From: Alkalibacillus almallahensis
Lineage (GTDB): Bacteria; Bacillota; Bacilli; Bacillales; Alkalibacillaceae
Direction of reading: 5' to 3'
DNA length: 64,000 nucleotides
NCBI RefSeq assembly: GCF_011761495.1
Contig: NZ_JAASRU010000012.1
Span: 1 to 64,000, forward strand
Shown here: piece by piece, positions 7,715 through 16,772 of the stretch
How the letters are laid out: each line of letters starts with the position of its first letter
Position numbering within the stretch: position 1 is the first letter of the stretch
Made by a program: the position numbers and the translations under genes
Notes under the pieces: model-generated
Database searches by the model: none
What the model was told of the DNA's origin: nothing
Seen by the model: the letters and a program-made list of their open reading frames with translations, nothing else

Positions 7715-7743
7715 AAATCTACTCCAACTTTATATAATAATAA

Positions 7744-7755
7744 ATACTGTAGTAT
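7744..7755 (-). promoter_or_regulatory. Inverted repeat in the darT promoter region
   Basis: ATACT and AGTAT flank a GT centre, 30-41 bases upstream of the darT start, in an AT-rich stretch expected to hold the promoter. Autoregulation by the toxin-antitoxin complex is a guess from position only. Confidence 0.3.
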
Positions 7756-7889
7756 AAAATTAATAACTAATTAAAAAGTCTTCCTTCATTATAACATTTT
7801 GCAAGGTTAAAACATAAACAGAGCGCATCTTTTAGTATTAAATATTCAAAAGAATATAATTTGTGAAGTCAATCCGTTTCATATCATCT

Positions 7890-8279
7890 TCATGCAAAAT
7901 CTGGCGCGGGTTTGGTAACGCTTGTTGTGATGTCGTACATGAGTTCATTTAGGATGTTTTCGACTTTTTTGCGGACGGCGGGGTTGAAGTAGCGCCGTTC
8001 TTCTTCGTAACCACGGGCCAGGAATAAATAGGTTGAAAAGGTGTCGTTTTTTTCGATGAAGACGACGTCGATTTTTTTCTGGTCCATGGTTTTGCGGAGT
8101 TCGCGTCGTTCGGTGCGGGCTTGGTGGATCATGCGCCGCAGTAGTTCTAGATATGGTTCTTTGATTTTATATGGGCCGTTTTCAACGGAGCGAATATCTT
8201 GTTCTAAGACGACGATGGTCATGGATAAGAATAAATAACGTGATGCCATGCGTCCTTCTTCTTCATTTAAATAAGGCAT
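7890..8279 (-). CDS. yhjD: YhjD-like protein, unknown function, LexA-box controlled
   Basis: A 129-residue acidic and basic helical protein without membrane segments or signal peptide. Sequence character, length and position next to a YhjE-like gene and addBA match B. subtilis YhjD. Its biochemical function is unknown. It has its own promoter on the minus strand (TTGATT, 17-base spacer, TATAAT, at 8318-8346) followed directly by a LexA-type box, CGAACGTTTGTTCT (8304-8317). It should therefore respond to DNA damage, which fits the neighbouring recombination genes. TGGAGGG precedes the ATG. Confidence 0.7.
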   Translation of the reverse strand: MPYLNEEEGRMASRYLFLSMTIVVLEQDIRSVENGPYKIKEPYLELLRRMIHQARTERRELRKTMDQKKIDVVFIEKNDTFSTYLFLARGYEEERRYFNPAVRKKVENILNELMYDITTSVTKPAPDFA

Positions 8280-8303
8280 GTCGATCCCTCCAGTTGCATT
8301 TAT

Positions 8304-8346
8304 CGAACGTTTGTTCTATTATATGAAATAACCTTATAAAAATCAA
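8304..8346 (-). promoter_or_regulatory. SigA-type promoter with LexA (SOS) box for the yhjD homologue
   Basis: Read leftward: -35 TTGATT (8341-8346), 17-base spacer, -10 TATAAT (8318-8323), then the box at 8304-8317. The plus strand reads CGAACGTTTGTTCT, a GAAC-N4-GTTC core matching the Bacillus LexA consensus CGAACRNRYGTTYC at 12 of 14 positions by my count. The box covers the expected transcription start, where repression is effective. Confidence 0.75.
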
Positions 8347-8432
8347 ATCCTTAATGACAAATTGGTAAAAAAGTAGGCAAACGGGTGATTTTTTTATAAA
8401 ATGAAGGGAGAGATTTAGAAGGAGTTAATGCT

Positions 8433-9080
8433 ATGAATGATGATGCAACGAACCTCGATGAACTAAAGGATTTAATATCAGATAATGTTATTGGTGGATT
8501 TATAATTCGTTTGCTTGAATTCTACGGTAGTTTTGGCCCGCTTCCGGGGGTATTATTACCGTTTATTGAAGCGTTTTTACCCTTTTTGCCGAACTTAGTA
8601 TTTATATTGGCTAACTCGATTGTGTACGGGCTTGTTTTTGGATTTTTATATTCATGGATTGGTGCGTCGGTCGGGGCGGTTGTTGTTTTTATCCTTGTGC
8701 GTAAGAGTGAGCGGTTTAATTGGGTACGACGAATTAAGTACCAGCGCCATATTCAGCGGATTACGAATTTTTTCGACCAACGCGGATTTGGACCAATGTT
8801 CTTATTGTTATGTTTCCCATTTTCACCGTCAGCATTAATTAATGTGGTGGCGGCGTTCACGAAAATGTCGTTACAATCGTTTGTTTTAACGGTGGGGCTT
8901 GCAAAGGCAGTGATGATTTTTTCAGTGTCGTATGTTGGTGATAGCTTGGCATCGTTTGCGACTGAGCCGATTAAAACAGTTGTTGTAGGTATTGTCGTTG
9001 GGCTGTTTTGGTTGATTGGGAAGTTTATTGAAAAACGGATCACGTCGAAAGCGGACCGTGATGATGGTGAGACGAATTAA
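8433..9080 (+). CDS. yhjE: VTT-domain (TVP38/TMEM64, DedA-like) membrane protein, YhjE-like
   Basis: A 215-residue multi-spanning membrane protein. After a polar N-terminus, hydrophobic segments lie near 18-50, 60-95, 130-155 and 175-198. The family's typical motifs are visible: LPGVLLPFIEAFLPFLP near the start, the glycine-rich stretch GASVGAVVVF, and the F-P-F-S-P-S loop. VTT-domain proteins are linked to lipid scrambling or transport across the membrane, but the substrate is unknown. AAGGAG precedes the ATG. The next gene, addB, starts 15 bases after its stop, so the two are probably co-transcribed. The yhjD-like gene is divergent. Confidence 0.75.
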   Translation: MNDDATNLDELKDLISDNVIGGFIIRLLEFYGSFGPLPGVLLPFIEAFLPFLPNLVFILANSIVYGLVFGFLYSWIGASVGAVVVFILVRKSERFNWVRRIKYQRHIQRITNFFDQRGFGPMFLLLCFPFSPSALINVVAAFTKMSLQSFVLTVGLAKAVMIFSVSYVGDSLASFATEPIKTVVVGIVVGLFWLIGKFIEKRITSKADRDDGETN

Positions 9081-9095
9081 AAGGGGGAGACGCGT

Positions 9096-12000
9096 GTGGC
9101 CTTACAATTTATCTTGGGACGAGCCGGTGCTGACATCGGCTCGTATTGTTTAGAGGAAATCGAGGAGGCCCTGCAGCATGATCCCGCGGGAGATCCGATT
9201 TTGTATATCGTGCCGGATCAGATGGCGTTTCAGCAGGAGTATGGGCTGTTGAGTGAGAGTGATTTGCCTGGGTCGATGCGGGCGCAAGTGTTTAGTTTCT
9301 CGCGACTAGCTTGGTATGTGTTTCAGGCGGTCGGTGGAGGCACGAAGCCGTTTATTACATCGACTGGGATTCAAATGTTGCTTCGGAAAATTGCGGAGGA
9401 GCATGAACAGTCGCTCGAAGCGTTTCAAAAGGCGATGGATAAGCAAGGATTCATCGATCAACTTGAGGCGATGATTACAGAATTGAAGCGTTATCGAGTG
9501 ACCCCAGAGTCGCTGAATCGAATGGTCGAGGAATTGAATCAGAGTGCGCATTTGACGCCGAGTGAAGCGGCGCTAAAACGTAAGCTGGATGATTTGTTGT
9601 TGATTTATGACAAACTTGATCAGCAGTTGGCAGGGCATTACGTTGATAGTGAGGATCAGCTGGAGATTATGGTTGAGAAAATCGCGACGACGAATGTGTT
9701 ACGCGATGCGACGATTTATATTGATGGGTTTCACCGGTTTACGCCGCAAGAGTATTACGTGATTGAAGCGCTCATGCGCCATGCGAAAGATGTGAAGATT
9801 GCCCTTACATATGATGGACGCGGGCAAGGTTTGGGCGAATTGGATTTATTTTATCAGACGAAAACGACGTATGAGACGTTGACGGAGATTGCTGAGCAGG
9901 CGGAAATCCCGGTACGTGAGCCGAAGATGCTTTATCCTGATGAGCGACGGTTTCAAAATAATCCAGCGATGAATCATTTGGAACGTCATTTTACCGATCA
10001 ACCAGCACCCGTTTATGAAGGGGAAGCGCCGATTCAAATTGCTGAAGCGGTGCATCCACGTGCGGAAGTTGAAGGTGTGGCGCAAGAGATTGTGCGGTTG
10101 ACGCGTGAAGAAGGTTATCGTTATCGAGATTTGGCTTTGTTAATCCGTGATGACGCGACGTATCATGATTTGATCGAAACGATTTTTCAAGATTACGGGG
10201 TGCCGGTCTTTTTAGATGAGAAGAAAACAATGCTCAATCACCCGTTTATTGAGTTGATTCGAACAGGGCTTGAAGTAATCGACCGTGATTGGCGTTATGA
10301 TGCTATCTTTCGTTTGCTTAAAACTGGATTCATTCAGGCAACGGATGAGACGTATCCCCTAACGCAAGATGCGATTGATTCGCTTGAAAATTATGTGCTG
10401 GAATATGGTGTTCGGACGCGGGATGCGTGGCTTTCGGACCGTGATTGGCGTTATCAGCGGATCTTCGGTTTAGACCAACGTTCGCAGACGGATGAAGAAC
10501 GCGAAATCGAACGGCAAATGAATGCGTATCGTAAGCAAGTGGTCGATGCGCTTAAAGATTTTGACCGTGATGTGCGTGAGGCTGAGACGGTTGGTGCGAC
10601 GTTAGAAGCGGTTTATACGTGGCTTGGACGAATTGGTGCGCCTGAGCGATTAGAAGCGTTGCGTGACGGGTTTGACGATGACGGTGATGTGGAAACGGCA
10701 CGCGAGCAGGAGCAGGCGTGGCAAGCAGTCATGCAGTTGTTTGATGAAATGGCAGACATGCTTGGTGATGAAGAGATGTCGTTACCGTTATTCCGAGATG
10801 TGTTGGATGCGGGGCTTGAGACGTTAGAGTTTTCCCATGTGCCGCCAACGATTGATCACGTCATTGTTGGTAATGTCGAGCGTTCAAGGATTGCGAATGT
10901 GAAGGTGAGCTTTTTACTTGGTGTAAATGATGGCGTTTATCCAATGAAGCCGCCACAAGAAGGACTCGTGTCGGATGATGAGCGGGCGTGGTTAGAAGAG
11001 CGAGGTCTATTGCTGGCTGACCCTGCTGAACGTGTGCTGTTGGATGACCGTTTTTATATGTATCTGGCGTTTACGCTTGCGAGTGACCGAGTTCATGTGA
11101 GTTATGCGCTCAGTGACGAAGAAGGAAAACAGAAGATGCCAGCTGCAGTTGTGAAGCAGTTGAAAACGATGTATCCGCAGGCGCGTGAGACGTTATGGCT
11201 TGATGATGAAGATCACGAGGATCCGTTAAGGTTCGTGACAAATCCAGAAAAAACACGGTCGATTTTAACAGCTGAGTTGTCGAAGTATTTACGCGGTTAT
11301 CCGATTGATCGCGTGTATTGGGATGCGCTTCATTGGTTTATGGCACATGAGTCAGCTGATGACACGGCGCGGCAAATTTTAAGCGGATTATTTTACCGAA
11401 ATGAACCAGAGTCATTAGGCAGTGATACGGCGAGTGCGATGTTTGATCAGACGATGAAGTCGAGTGTATCACGACTTGAGACGTATCATCAGTGTGCGTA
11501 TCATTATTTTGCCAAATATACACTTGGGCTTGAAGAGCGGCCACTTTATCAATTGGAGGCACCTGATATTGGGCAGTTGTTCCACGAATCGCTCCGGTAT
11601 ATTACGGAGTGGGTGTTCGCGGAAGGGCGAGCGTTTTTCGATTTAACGAATGACGATATTATTCAGTATGCGCGCCGAGCGGTTGAGCAGTTAGCGCCGC
11701 TATTGCAGCATCAGATTTTGTTCAGTTCGAATCGTTATCAGTATATTTTGCGCAAGTTAGAACATGTCATTATTCGGGCAACGACGGTCTTAGCACGGCA
11801 AGCGAAGCAGTCGGATTTTCAGCCGGCAGGAATTGAGCTTGGTTTCGGTCAAAAAGAAAAGCTCCCACCGCTTCAGCTCGATTTAATGGATGGCTATCAG
11901 CTGGAGTTAAATGGCCGGGTGGACCGAGTTGATCAAGCAGAGATCAATAATCAGCTGTATTTACGTGTGATTGATTATAAATCGAGTGCGAAGGATTTGA

Positions 12001-12590
12001 AGCTCGTTGATGTGTATTATGGTTTGGCGCTGCAGATGTTGACGTATTTGGATGTCGTGCTGACCTATTCGGATCGTTGGTTGAATCAGCAAGCGGAACC
12101 AGCAGGCGTCCTGTATTTCCACGTGCATAATCCGACGTTGAATGATGGTGATTTGAAGGCGTTTGATGATGACGCGGTTGAAGATGCGTTATTGAAAGAA
12201 TATAAGATGAACGGTTGGTTGTTAGGAGATGAACAGGTAGCCGGAGCGATGGACCGATCACTTGAGACGGGGACGTCGAAAATTGCGCCGTTTGGTGTGA
12301 AGAAAGATGGCTCGTTTAATGCGAGTTCGAAAACGGTGGATGAGTCGTTGTTTCGCTATATGAATCAATATGTGCGCGGGTTGATGCAACAGGCGGGTAG
12401 TCAGATTGTAAGCGGTGATGTGTCACTTAATCCAGTTCAGACGAAGGATTATACAGCGTGTACGTTTTGTCCGTATCGATCGGTTTGTCAATTCGACCCG
12501 ACGCTTGAAGAAAATGATTTTGTTCGGATTAAAGATGAGAAAGATGATGCGATTTTACAGCGTATGATGGCGCGAGAGGAGGATGCTTAA
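9096..12590 (+). CDS. addB: AddB subunit of the AddAB helicase-nuclease
   Basis: The 1164-residue AddB works with AddA at double-strand ends. It resects DNA, recognises Chi and prepares single strands for RecA. The N-terminal region has the degenerate nucleotide-binding strand of the family (FILGRAGADIGS). The C-terminal nuclease domain has the RecB-family segment (LRVIDYKSS, with catalytic D and K). The four iron-sulphur cysteines are at 800, 1122, 1125 and 1131 (CTFCPYRSVC), matching the B. subtilis pattern. The start is GTG 9096 with AAGGGGGAG upstream. The stop codon abuts the addA start at 12591, so translation is probably coupled. Confidence 0.97.
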   Translation: MALQFILGRAGADIGSYCLEEIEEALQHDPAGDPILYIVPDQMAFQQEYGLLSESDLPGSMRAQVFSFSRLAWYVFQAVGGGTKPFITSTGIQMLLRKIAEEHEQSLEAFQKAMDKQGFIDQLEAMITELKRYRVTPESLNRMVEELNQSAHLTPSEAALKRKLDDLLLIYDKLDQQLAGHYVDSEDQLEIMVEKIATTNVLRDATIYIDGFHRFTPQEYYVIEALMRHAKDVKIALTYDGRGQGLGELDLFYQTKTTYETLTEIAEQAEIPVREPKMLYPDERRFQNNPAMNHLERHFTDQPAPVYEGEAPIQIAEAVHPRAEVEGVAQEIVRLTREEGYRYRDLALLIRDDATYHDLIETIFQDYGVPVFLDEKKTMLNHPFIELIRTGLEVIDRDWRYDAIFRLLKTGFIQATDETYPLTQDAIDSLENYVLEYGVRTRDAWLSDRDWRYQRIFGLDQRSQTDEEREIERQMNAYRKQVVDALKDFDRDVREAETVGATLEAVYTWLGRIGAPERLEALRDGFDDDGDVETAREQEQAWQAVMQLFDEMADMLGDEEMSLPLFRDVLDAGLETLEFSHVPPTIDHVIVGNVERSRIANVKVSFLLGVNDGVYPMKPPQEGLVSDDERAWLEERGLLLADPAERVLLDDRFYMYLAFTLASDRVHVSYALSDEEGKQKMPAAVVKQLKTMYPQARETLWLDDEDHEDPLRFVTNPEKTRSILTAELSKYLRGYPIDRVYWDALHWFMAHESADDTARQILSGLFYRNEPESLGSDTASAMFDQTMKSSVSRLETYHQCAYHYFAKYTLGLEERPLYQLEAPDIGQLFHESLRYITEWVFAEGRAFFDLTNDDIIQYARRAVEQLAPLLQHQILFSSNRYQYILRKLEHVIIRATTVLARQAKQSDFQPAGIELGFGQKEKLPPLQLDLMDGYQLELNGRVDRVDQAEINNQLYLRVIDYKSSAKDLKLVDVYYGLALQMLTYLDVVLTYSDRWLNQQAEPAGVLYFHVHNPTLNDGDLKAFDDDAVEDALLKEYKMNGWLLGDEQVAGAMDRSLETGTSKIAPFGVKKDGSFNASSKTVDESLFRYMNQYVRGLMQQAGSQIVSGDVSLNPVQTKDYTACTFCPYRSVCQFDPTLEENDFVRIKDEKDDAILQRMMAREEDA

Positions 12591-15500
12591 ATGGCATGGA
12601 CAGAGGAACAGTCGTTAGCAATTCATGAAGACGGGCGTGATATTCTCGTGTCGGCTGCGGCCGGTTCGGGTAAGACAGCGGTACTAGTCGAGCGGATTAT
12701 TCAAAAGATGGTGCGCGACGAAGATCCGTATAATATTGATGAGATGTTAGTCGCGACGTTTACGAATGCTGCAGCACAAGAGATGAAGACGCGTGTTGGT
12801 CAGGCACTTGAGCAGGCTTTAGAAAAGCATCCGAACTCGCATCATTTGAAGAAACAGATTGCGCTGTTGCAGCGGGCTAATATATCGACGTTGCACGCGT
12901 TTTGTATGGATGTGACGCGTAAATATAGTTATGAGCTTGATATAGACCCGAGTTTTCGGATTTTGGATCAAATTGAAGCCGATATGTTAAAGCAAGATGT
13001 CCTGCAAGATGTATTTGAACGTTGGTACGGTCAAGAAGGAGAAGAGCAAGAGGCGTTTTTCCGCTTTGTCGATAGTTTTTCAGGCGACCGAAATGATGAA
13101 GCAGTTGAATCACTTGTCTTACATGTGCATGAATTTGCGTTGCAAAATCCGAAGCCGTTTGCATGGTTGGAATCACTCGTTGAGGCCGTTGATGTAAGTG
13201 ATGAGACGACGCTTGATGAGTTGAAATGGATGCCGTACGCACGGTTTGATATTCGTGAGGCACTTGAAGCAGCGGTTTTTGATATCAAGCAGGCGATGGA
13301 TGTCGCGCAAGATGTGAATGGTCCGGAGCACTATCTGGAGACGCTTGAGAGCGATTTGGAACAAGTAAATGCGATGTTAGATTACGCAGATGCGCCTTGG
13401 GAAGCATTGCGTGATGTCGTGTTAGAACGGCAGAAGTTTCAGACGTTATCTCGGAAGAAATTTGAGTGCGATGAAGATTTAAAAGAGCGCGTGAAAGATA
13501 TTCGTAAGCGTTATAAAGATAAAGTGTCGGCGATGATTAGTCGTTGGTTTGAGCGAAAGCCAGAATCATTGATCAATGATTTACGCCAGTTAAAGCCTCA
13601 TCTAGAGCAATTAGTCGAGCTAGTGAAAGACTTTCATGCTTCACTTGATGCAGAGAAGAGAACGCAGGCAGTGCTTGAGTTTTCGGATTTAGAGCATTAT
13701 TGTTTAGAGGTTTTAATGAAAGAGGGTTCGACGATGGATGCGCTTGAGCCATCAGATGTGGCGAAGCAGTATCAAGCGCAATTTCGTGAAGTGTTGATTG
13801 ATGAGTATCAAGATACGAACCAAGTGCAAGAGACGATTTTGCAGTTGTTAACAGGTGATGACTCGAATCATTTATTTATGGTTGGCGATGTGAAGCAAAG
13901 TATTTACGGTTTCCGTCACGCGGAGCCGACCTTGTTCATGGAGAAATATCGCGCGTTTCAGGCGGATGATGGCGATGAACTACGTATTGATTTGGCACAA
14001 AATTTCCGGAGTCGGCATGAAGTGTTAGCGGGGACGAACTATATTTTCCGGCAGTTGTTAGATCCGCAAGTCGGTGAGATGGATTATGAGCCGGAAGCGG
14101 AATTGATTTATAGTAACCGAGTTTACGAGACGCTCACGGAGACAGATGTGGACACAGAGATGCATGTATTATCGCGTGAAGCGGATGATGAAACGGATCC
14201 GGATGACGAGTGGCAGTATTTAGAGAAAGCGCAGATCGAAGCACGGGCGTATGCGAAGAAGATTCAATCTTGGCTTGGCACGGATGGTAGTGAGCCGATG
14301 CAAGTGATCGATAAAGAAACAGAGAAACCTCGCCCTGTTCGCTATTCAGATATTGTGATTTTGATGCGGTCGAAGACGTGGTTCGGAACCGTCGTTGAGG
14401 AATTAAAACAGCTTGGGATTCCTGTTTATGCTGATTTGTCATCAGGTTATTTGGAAGCAATTGAAGTCCAAGTGATGCTTAATGTGCTTAAGGCAATTGA
14501 TAATCCGAAGCAAGATATTCCACTTGCTAGTGTCTTGAAATCACCGATTGTCGGCTTAAACGAAGATGAACTGGCGCAGATTAGGTTGCACGGCCGGAAA
14601 GTGAGCTTTTATGAAGCGGTCAAACAGTATATGAGAGCGGGTGAGGACCGTGATTTAGTGAAGCGGTTGGAACGCTTTTTCGGACTGTTTGAGGCTTGGC
14701 GTGAGGAAGCGACTTATGGCGCATTGTCGCAATTGATCTGGCGTGTATATCGTGAGACAGGATATTACGAATTTGTCGGGGGCACACCTGGTGGTAAGCA
14801 ACGTCAGGCGAATTTACGCGCGCTTTACGATCGTTCTCGTAGTTATGAAAAGTCGGCTTATCGCGGGTTGTTCCGCTTCTTACGTTTTATTGAAAAGATG
14901 GAAGAGCGCGGTGAAGATCTAGGCGCGGCGCGTGCGTTAGGTGAGCAGGAAGATGTTGTGCGCCTTATGTCAATTCATACGAGTAAAGGCCTAGAGTTTC
15001 CGATTGTGATTTTAGGCGCGGCCGATAAGCAATTTAACACGCAAGATTATAAGAAACGCTATTTATTGCATAAAGATCTAGGCTTAGGTGCCAAATATTT
15101 AGACTTGGATAAACGGATTATGTATAAGACCTTTCCGTTTGAGGCTATGTCAGTTGCGATGAAACGCGAGATGTTAGCTGAAGAGATGCGGATTTTGTAT
15201 GTCGCGTTGACGCGGGCGAAAGAGAAATTAGTCGTGGTTGGAACAGTTGGAGATGTTTCGAAACGCTTGGAGAAATGGCGTGAAGTGAGTGAGCACCCGA
15301 ATTGGGTGTTGCCCGCGCATATGCGAGCGGATCAGGCAAATTACATGAACTGGGTCGGCATGGCGCTTGTTCGTCATGAAAAGGCAGATGAATTGCGTGA
15401 GGGTCCCGTATCTAATCGTGTGCCTGAGGTAATTCAGGCAGATGATTCGTCGTGGCGTGTCGTAGTTGAGCATGCATCGGCTTATGAAGATCCGGAATGG

Positions 15501-16352
15501 GTAACGGTTGAACGGAATGATGCGCTTGAACGTGCGATTACCGATTGGGACCGTGATGCGATTGAGACGCCATCTGAGTCATATGCGGAAGTGGACCGAC
15601 GCCTTCAGTATGCTTACCCGTATGCAGGAAGTGTGTCACGCCGGGCGAAGCAGACTGTGACGGAGTTGAAGCGAATCAGACAAGAAGCGGATGCTTATAG
15701 TGCGACAGATTTTATCAGGAGTCGTAGTGGTTCTGGTGCTGGAAACGGAAGTGGGGCATCATCGCTTGAAAGGCCGCGTTTTATGAAAGAAGATGCGACA
15801 ACGCTTACGAAAGCTGAAATTGGTAGTGCGATGCATACGGTGATGCAGCATTTACTGTTTGAATCAGCTTGGGATGAAGCTTCATTAGAGGAGTTCGTGT
15901 CAGGGCTAGTATTTCGTGATATTTTAACGGAAGAAGAAGCTGAGGCCATTGATTATGATGCGATTTTACAACTAATGGCGACTGAGATAGGCAAGTCGTT
16001 ACAGCAGTCGGCAGATATTCGGCGTGAATTACCATTTACGATGGAATTGTCAGCTCAGGAAGTTTATCCAGAGTGGGATGACCCGACGGATGAAAGCGTA
16101 TTGATTCAAGGTGTGATCGACTGCTTGTTTGAAGTTAACGGGCAGTGGTACTTATTAGATTATAAAACCGATACAGTGAATGGTGAAGTAGATGAAAAAG
16201 TTCGCGAACAGTTAGCCAGTCGCTACGCCGTTCAAGTCGACTTGTACCGACGAGCGATCGAGTCGATTTGGCAGATTGAACTTGCTGGCGTGTATTTATA
16301 CTTCTTTGACCAAGCATTTGTTGTGGATATGACCGAAAGAGAGCACTTCTGA
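12591..16352 (+). CDS. addA: AddA subunit: UvrD-type helicase and nuclease of AddAB
   Basis: The 1253-residue AddA combines a superfamily 1 helicase with a C-terminal RecB-family nuclease. Visible motifs are the Q-motif and Walker A AAAGSGKTAVLVERI (about 22-36), the DEYQDTN Walker B (about 405-411), GDVKQSIYGFRHA, HTSKGLEFPIV, VALTRAKEKL, and the nuclease motif YLLDYKTDT near the C-terminus. The ATG immediately follows the addB stop, and AGAGGAGG near the end of addB serves as binding site. A terminator hairpin contains the stop codon, so the operon ends here, unlike B. subtilis where sbcD and sbcC follow. Confidence 0.97.
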   Translation: MAWTEEQSLAIHEDGRDILVSAAAGSGKTAVLVERIIQKMVRDEDPYNIDEMLVATFTNAAAQEMKTRVGQALEQALEKHPNSHHLKKQIALLQRANISTLHAFCMDVTRKYSYELDIDPSFRILDQIEADMLKQDVLQDVFERWYGQEGEEQEAFFRFVDSFSGDRNDEAVESLVLHVHEFALQNPKPFAWLESLVEAVDVSDETTLDELKWMPYARFDIREALEAAVFDIKQAMDVAQDVNGPEHYLETLESDLEQVNAMLDYADAPWEALRDVVLERQKFQTLSRKKFECDEDLKERVKDIRKRYKDKVSAMISRWFERKPESLINDLRQLKPHLEQLVELVKDFHASLDAEKRTQAVLEFSDLEHYCLEVLMKEGSTMDALEPSDVAKQYQAQFREVLIDEYQDTNQVQETILQLLTGDDSNHLFMVGDVKQSIYGFRHAEPTLFMEKYRAFQADDGDELRIDLAQNFRSRHEVLAGTNYIFRQLLDPQVGEMDYEPEAELIYSNRVYETLTETDVDTEMHVLSREADDETDPDDEWQYLEKAQIEARAYAKKIQSWLGTDGSEPMQVIDKETEKPRPVRYSDIVILMRSKTWFGTVVEELKQLGIPVYADLSSGYLEAIEVQVMLNVLKAIDNPKQDIPLASVLKSPIVGLNEDELAQIRLHGRKVSFYEAVKQYMRAGEDRDLVKRLERFFGLFEAWREEATYGALSQLIWRVYRETGYYEFVGGTPGGKQRQANLRALYDRSRSYEKSAYRGLFRFLRFIEKMEERGEDLGAARALGEQEDVVRLMSIHTSKGLEFPIVILGAADKQFNTQDYKKRYLLHKDLGLGAKYLDLDKRIMYKTFPFEAMSVAMKREMLAEEMRILYVALTRAKEKLVVVGTVGDVSKRLEKWREVSEHPNWVLPAHMRADQANYMNWVGMALVRHEKADELREGPVSNRVPEVIQADDSSWRVVVEHASAYEDPEWVTVERNDALERAITDWDRDAIETPSESYAEVDRRLQYAYPYAGSVSRRAKQTVTELKRIRQEADAYSATDFIRSRSGSGAGNGSGASSLERPRFMKEDATTLTKAEIGSAMHTVMQHLLFESAWDEASLEEFVSGLVFRDILTEEEAEAIDYDAILQLMATEIGKSLQQSADIRRELPFTMELSAQEVYPEWDDPTDESVLIQGVIDCLFEVNGQWYLLDYKTDTVNGEVDEKVREQLASRYAVQVDLYRRAIESIWQIELAGVYLYFFDQAFVVDMTEREHF

Positions 16353-16375
16353 TAGTCAGAAGTGCTCTCTTTTTT
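16338..16375 (+). terminator. Terminator of the yhjE-addB-addA unit
   Basis: A perfect 15-bp inverted repeat (AGAGAGCACTTCTGA and its complement) around TAG, followed by six T residues. The addA stop codon lies inside the left arm. Confidence 0.95.
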
Positions 16376-16429
16376 GTTGGTGTGAAACGGTCATTTGCTT
16401 GATCATCAGTTCATATTTTAATTGAGATT

Positions 16430-16630
16430 CTATTTCTGATTGGATTTCGGGGTGAGGGCGTTAATAATACCAAGCAGTAGGCCGATCACAATCATGCCAT
16501 ATGTAATAAATGGAGCGATACTCGTTTCATATAGTGTAGGAATCCACGGTTGATCACCGAAATAATTGATCGCAAGGCCATGTAAGATGCCGCCTACAAT
16601 TAGTGAAAATTCGATTAAATTAGGTTTCAA
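16430..16630 (-). CDS. Small two-span membrane protein, unknown function
   Basis: About 66 residues with two hydrophobic segments (EFSLIVGGILHGLAI and ITYGMIVIGLLLGIINAL) joined by a polar loop containing FGDQPWIPTLYET. I do not recognise a family. I chose a TTG start at 16630, because AAAGG (minus strand) sits at a normal distance from it; the in-frame ATG at 16639 directly abuts that site and would be spaced too tightly. It lies between the addA terminator and the divergent pfeT promoter. Confidence 0.55.
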   Translation of the reverse strand: MKPNLIEFSLIVGGILHGLAINYFGDQPWIPTLYETSIAPFITYGMIVIGLLLGIINALTPKSNQK

Positions 16631-16726
16631 AACGATCATCCTTTAATATGATTTAGTTAGAGTATATCGTGACTTGATTAAAGTGACAAATTAATTGGAA
16701 TAGGAAATAATCTATGATACTATTAT

Positions 16727-16741
16727 TTATAATGATTCTAA
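16727..16741 (+). promoter_or_regulatory. PerR-type box upstream of pfeT
   Basis: TTATAATGATTCTAA differs from the PerR consensus TTATAATNATTATAA at one base. It sits 32 bases before the pfeT start and just downstream of a possible -10 (TATGAT, 16713-16718). PerR control is known for B. subtilis pfeT, which supports the gene identification. Confidence 0.75.
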
Positions 16742-16772
16742 ATTGATATAAATTATAAATAGAGGTGAGAAG

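Noticed and set aside
9096-16352. Many minus-strand open frames of 60-128 codons across addB and addA
   Set aside because: They mirror the codon bias of the real genes, lack ribosome binding sites, and both plus-strand genes are fully accounted for.
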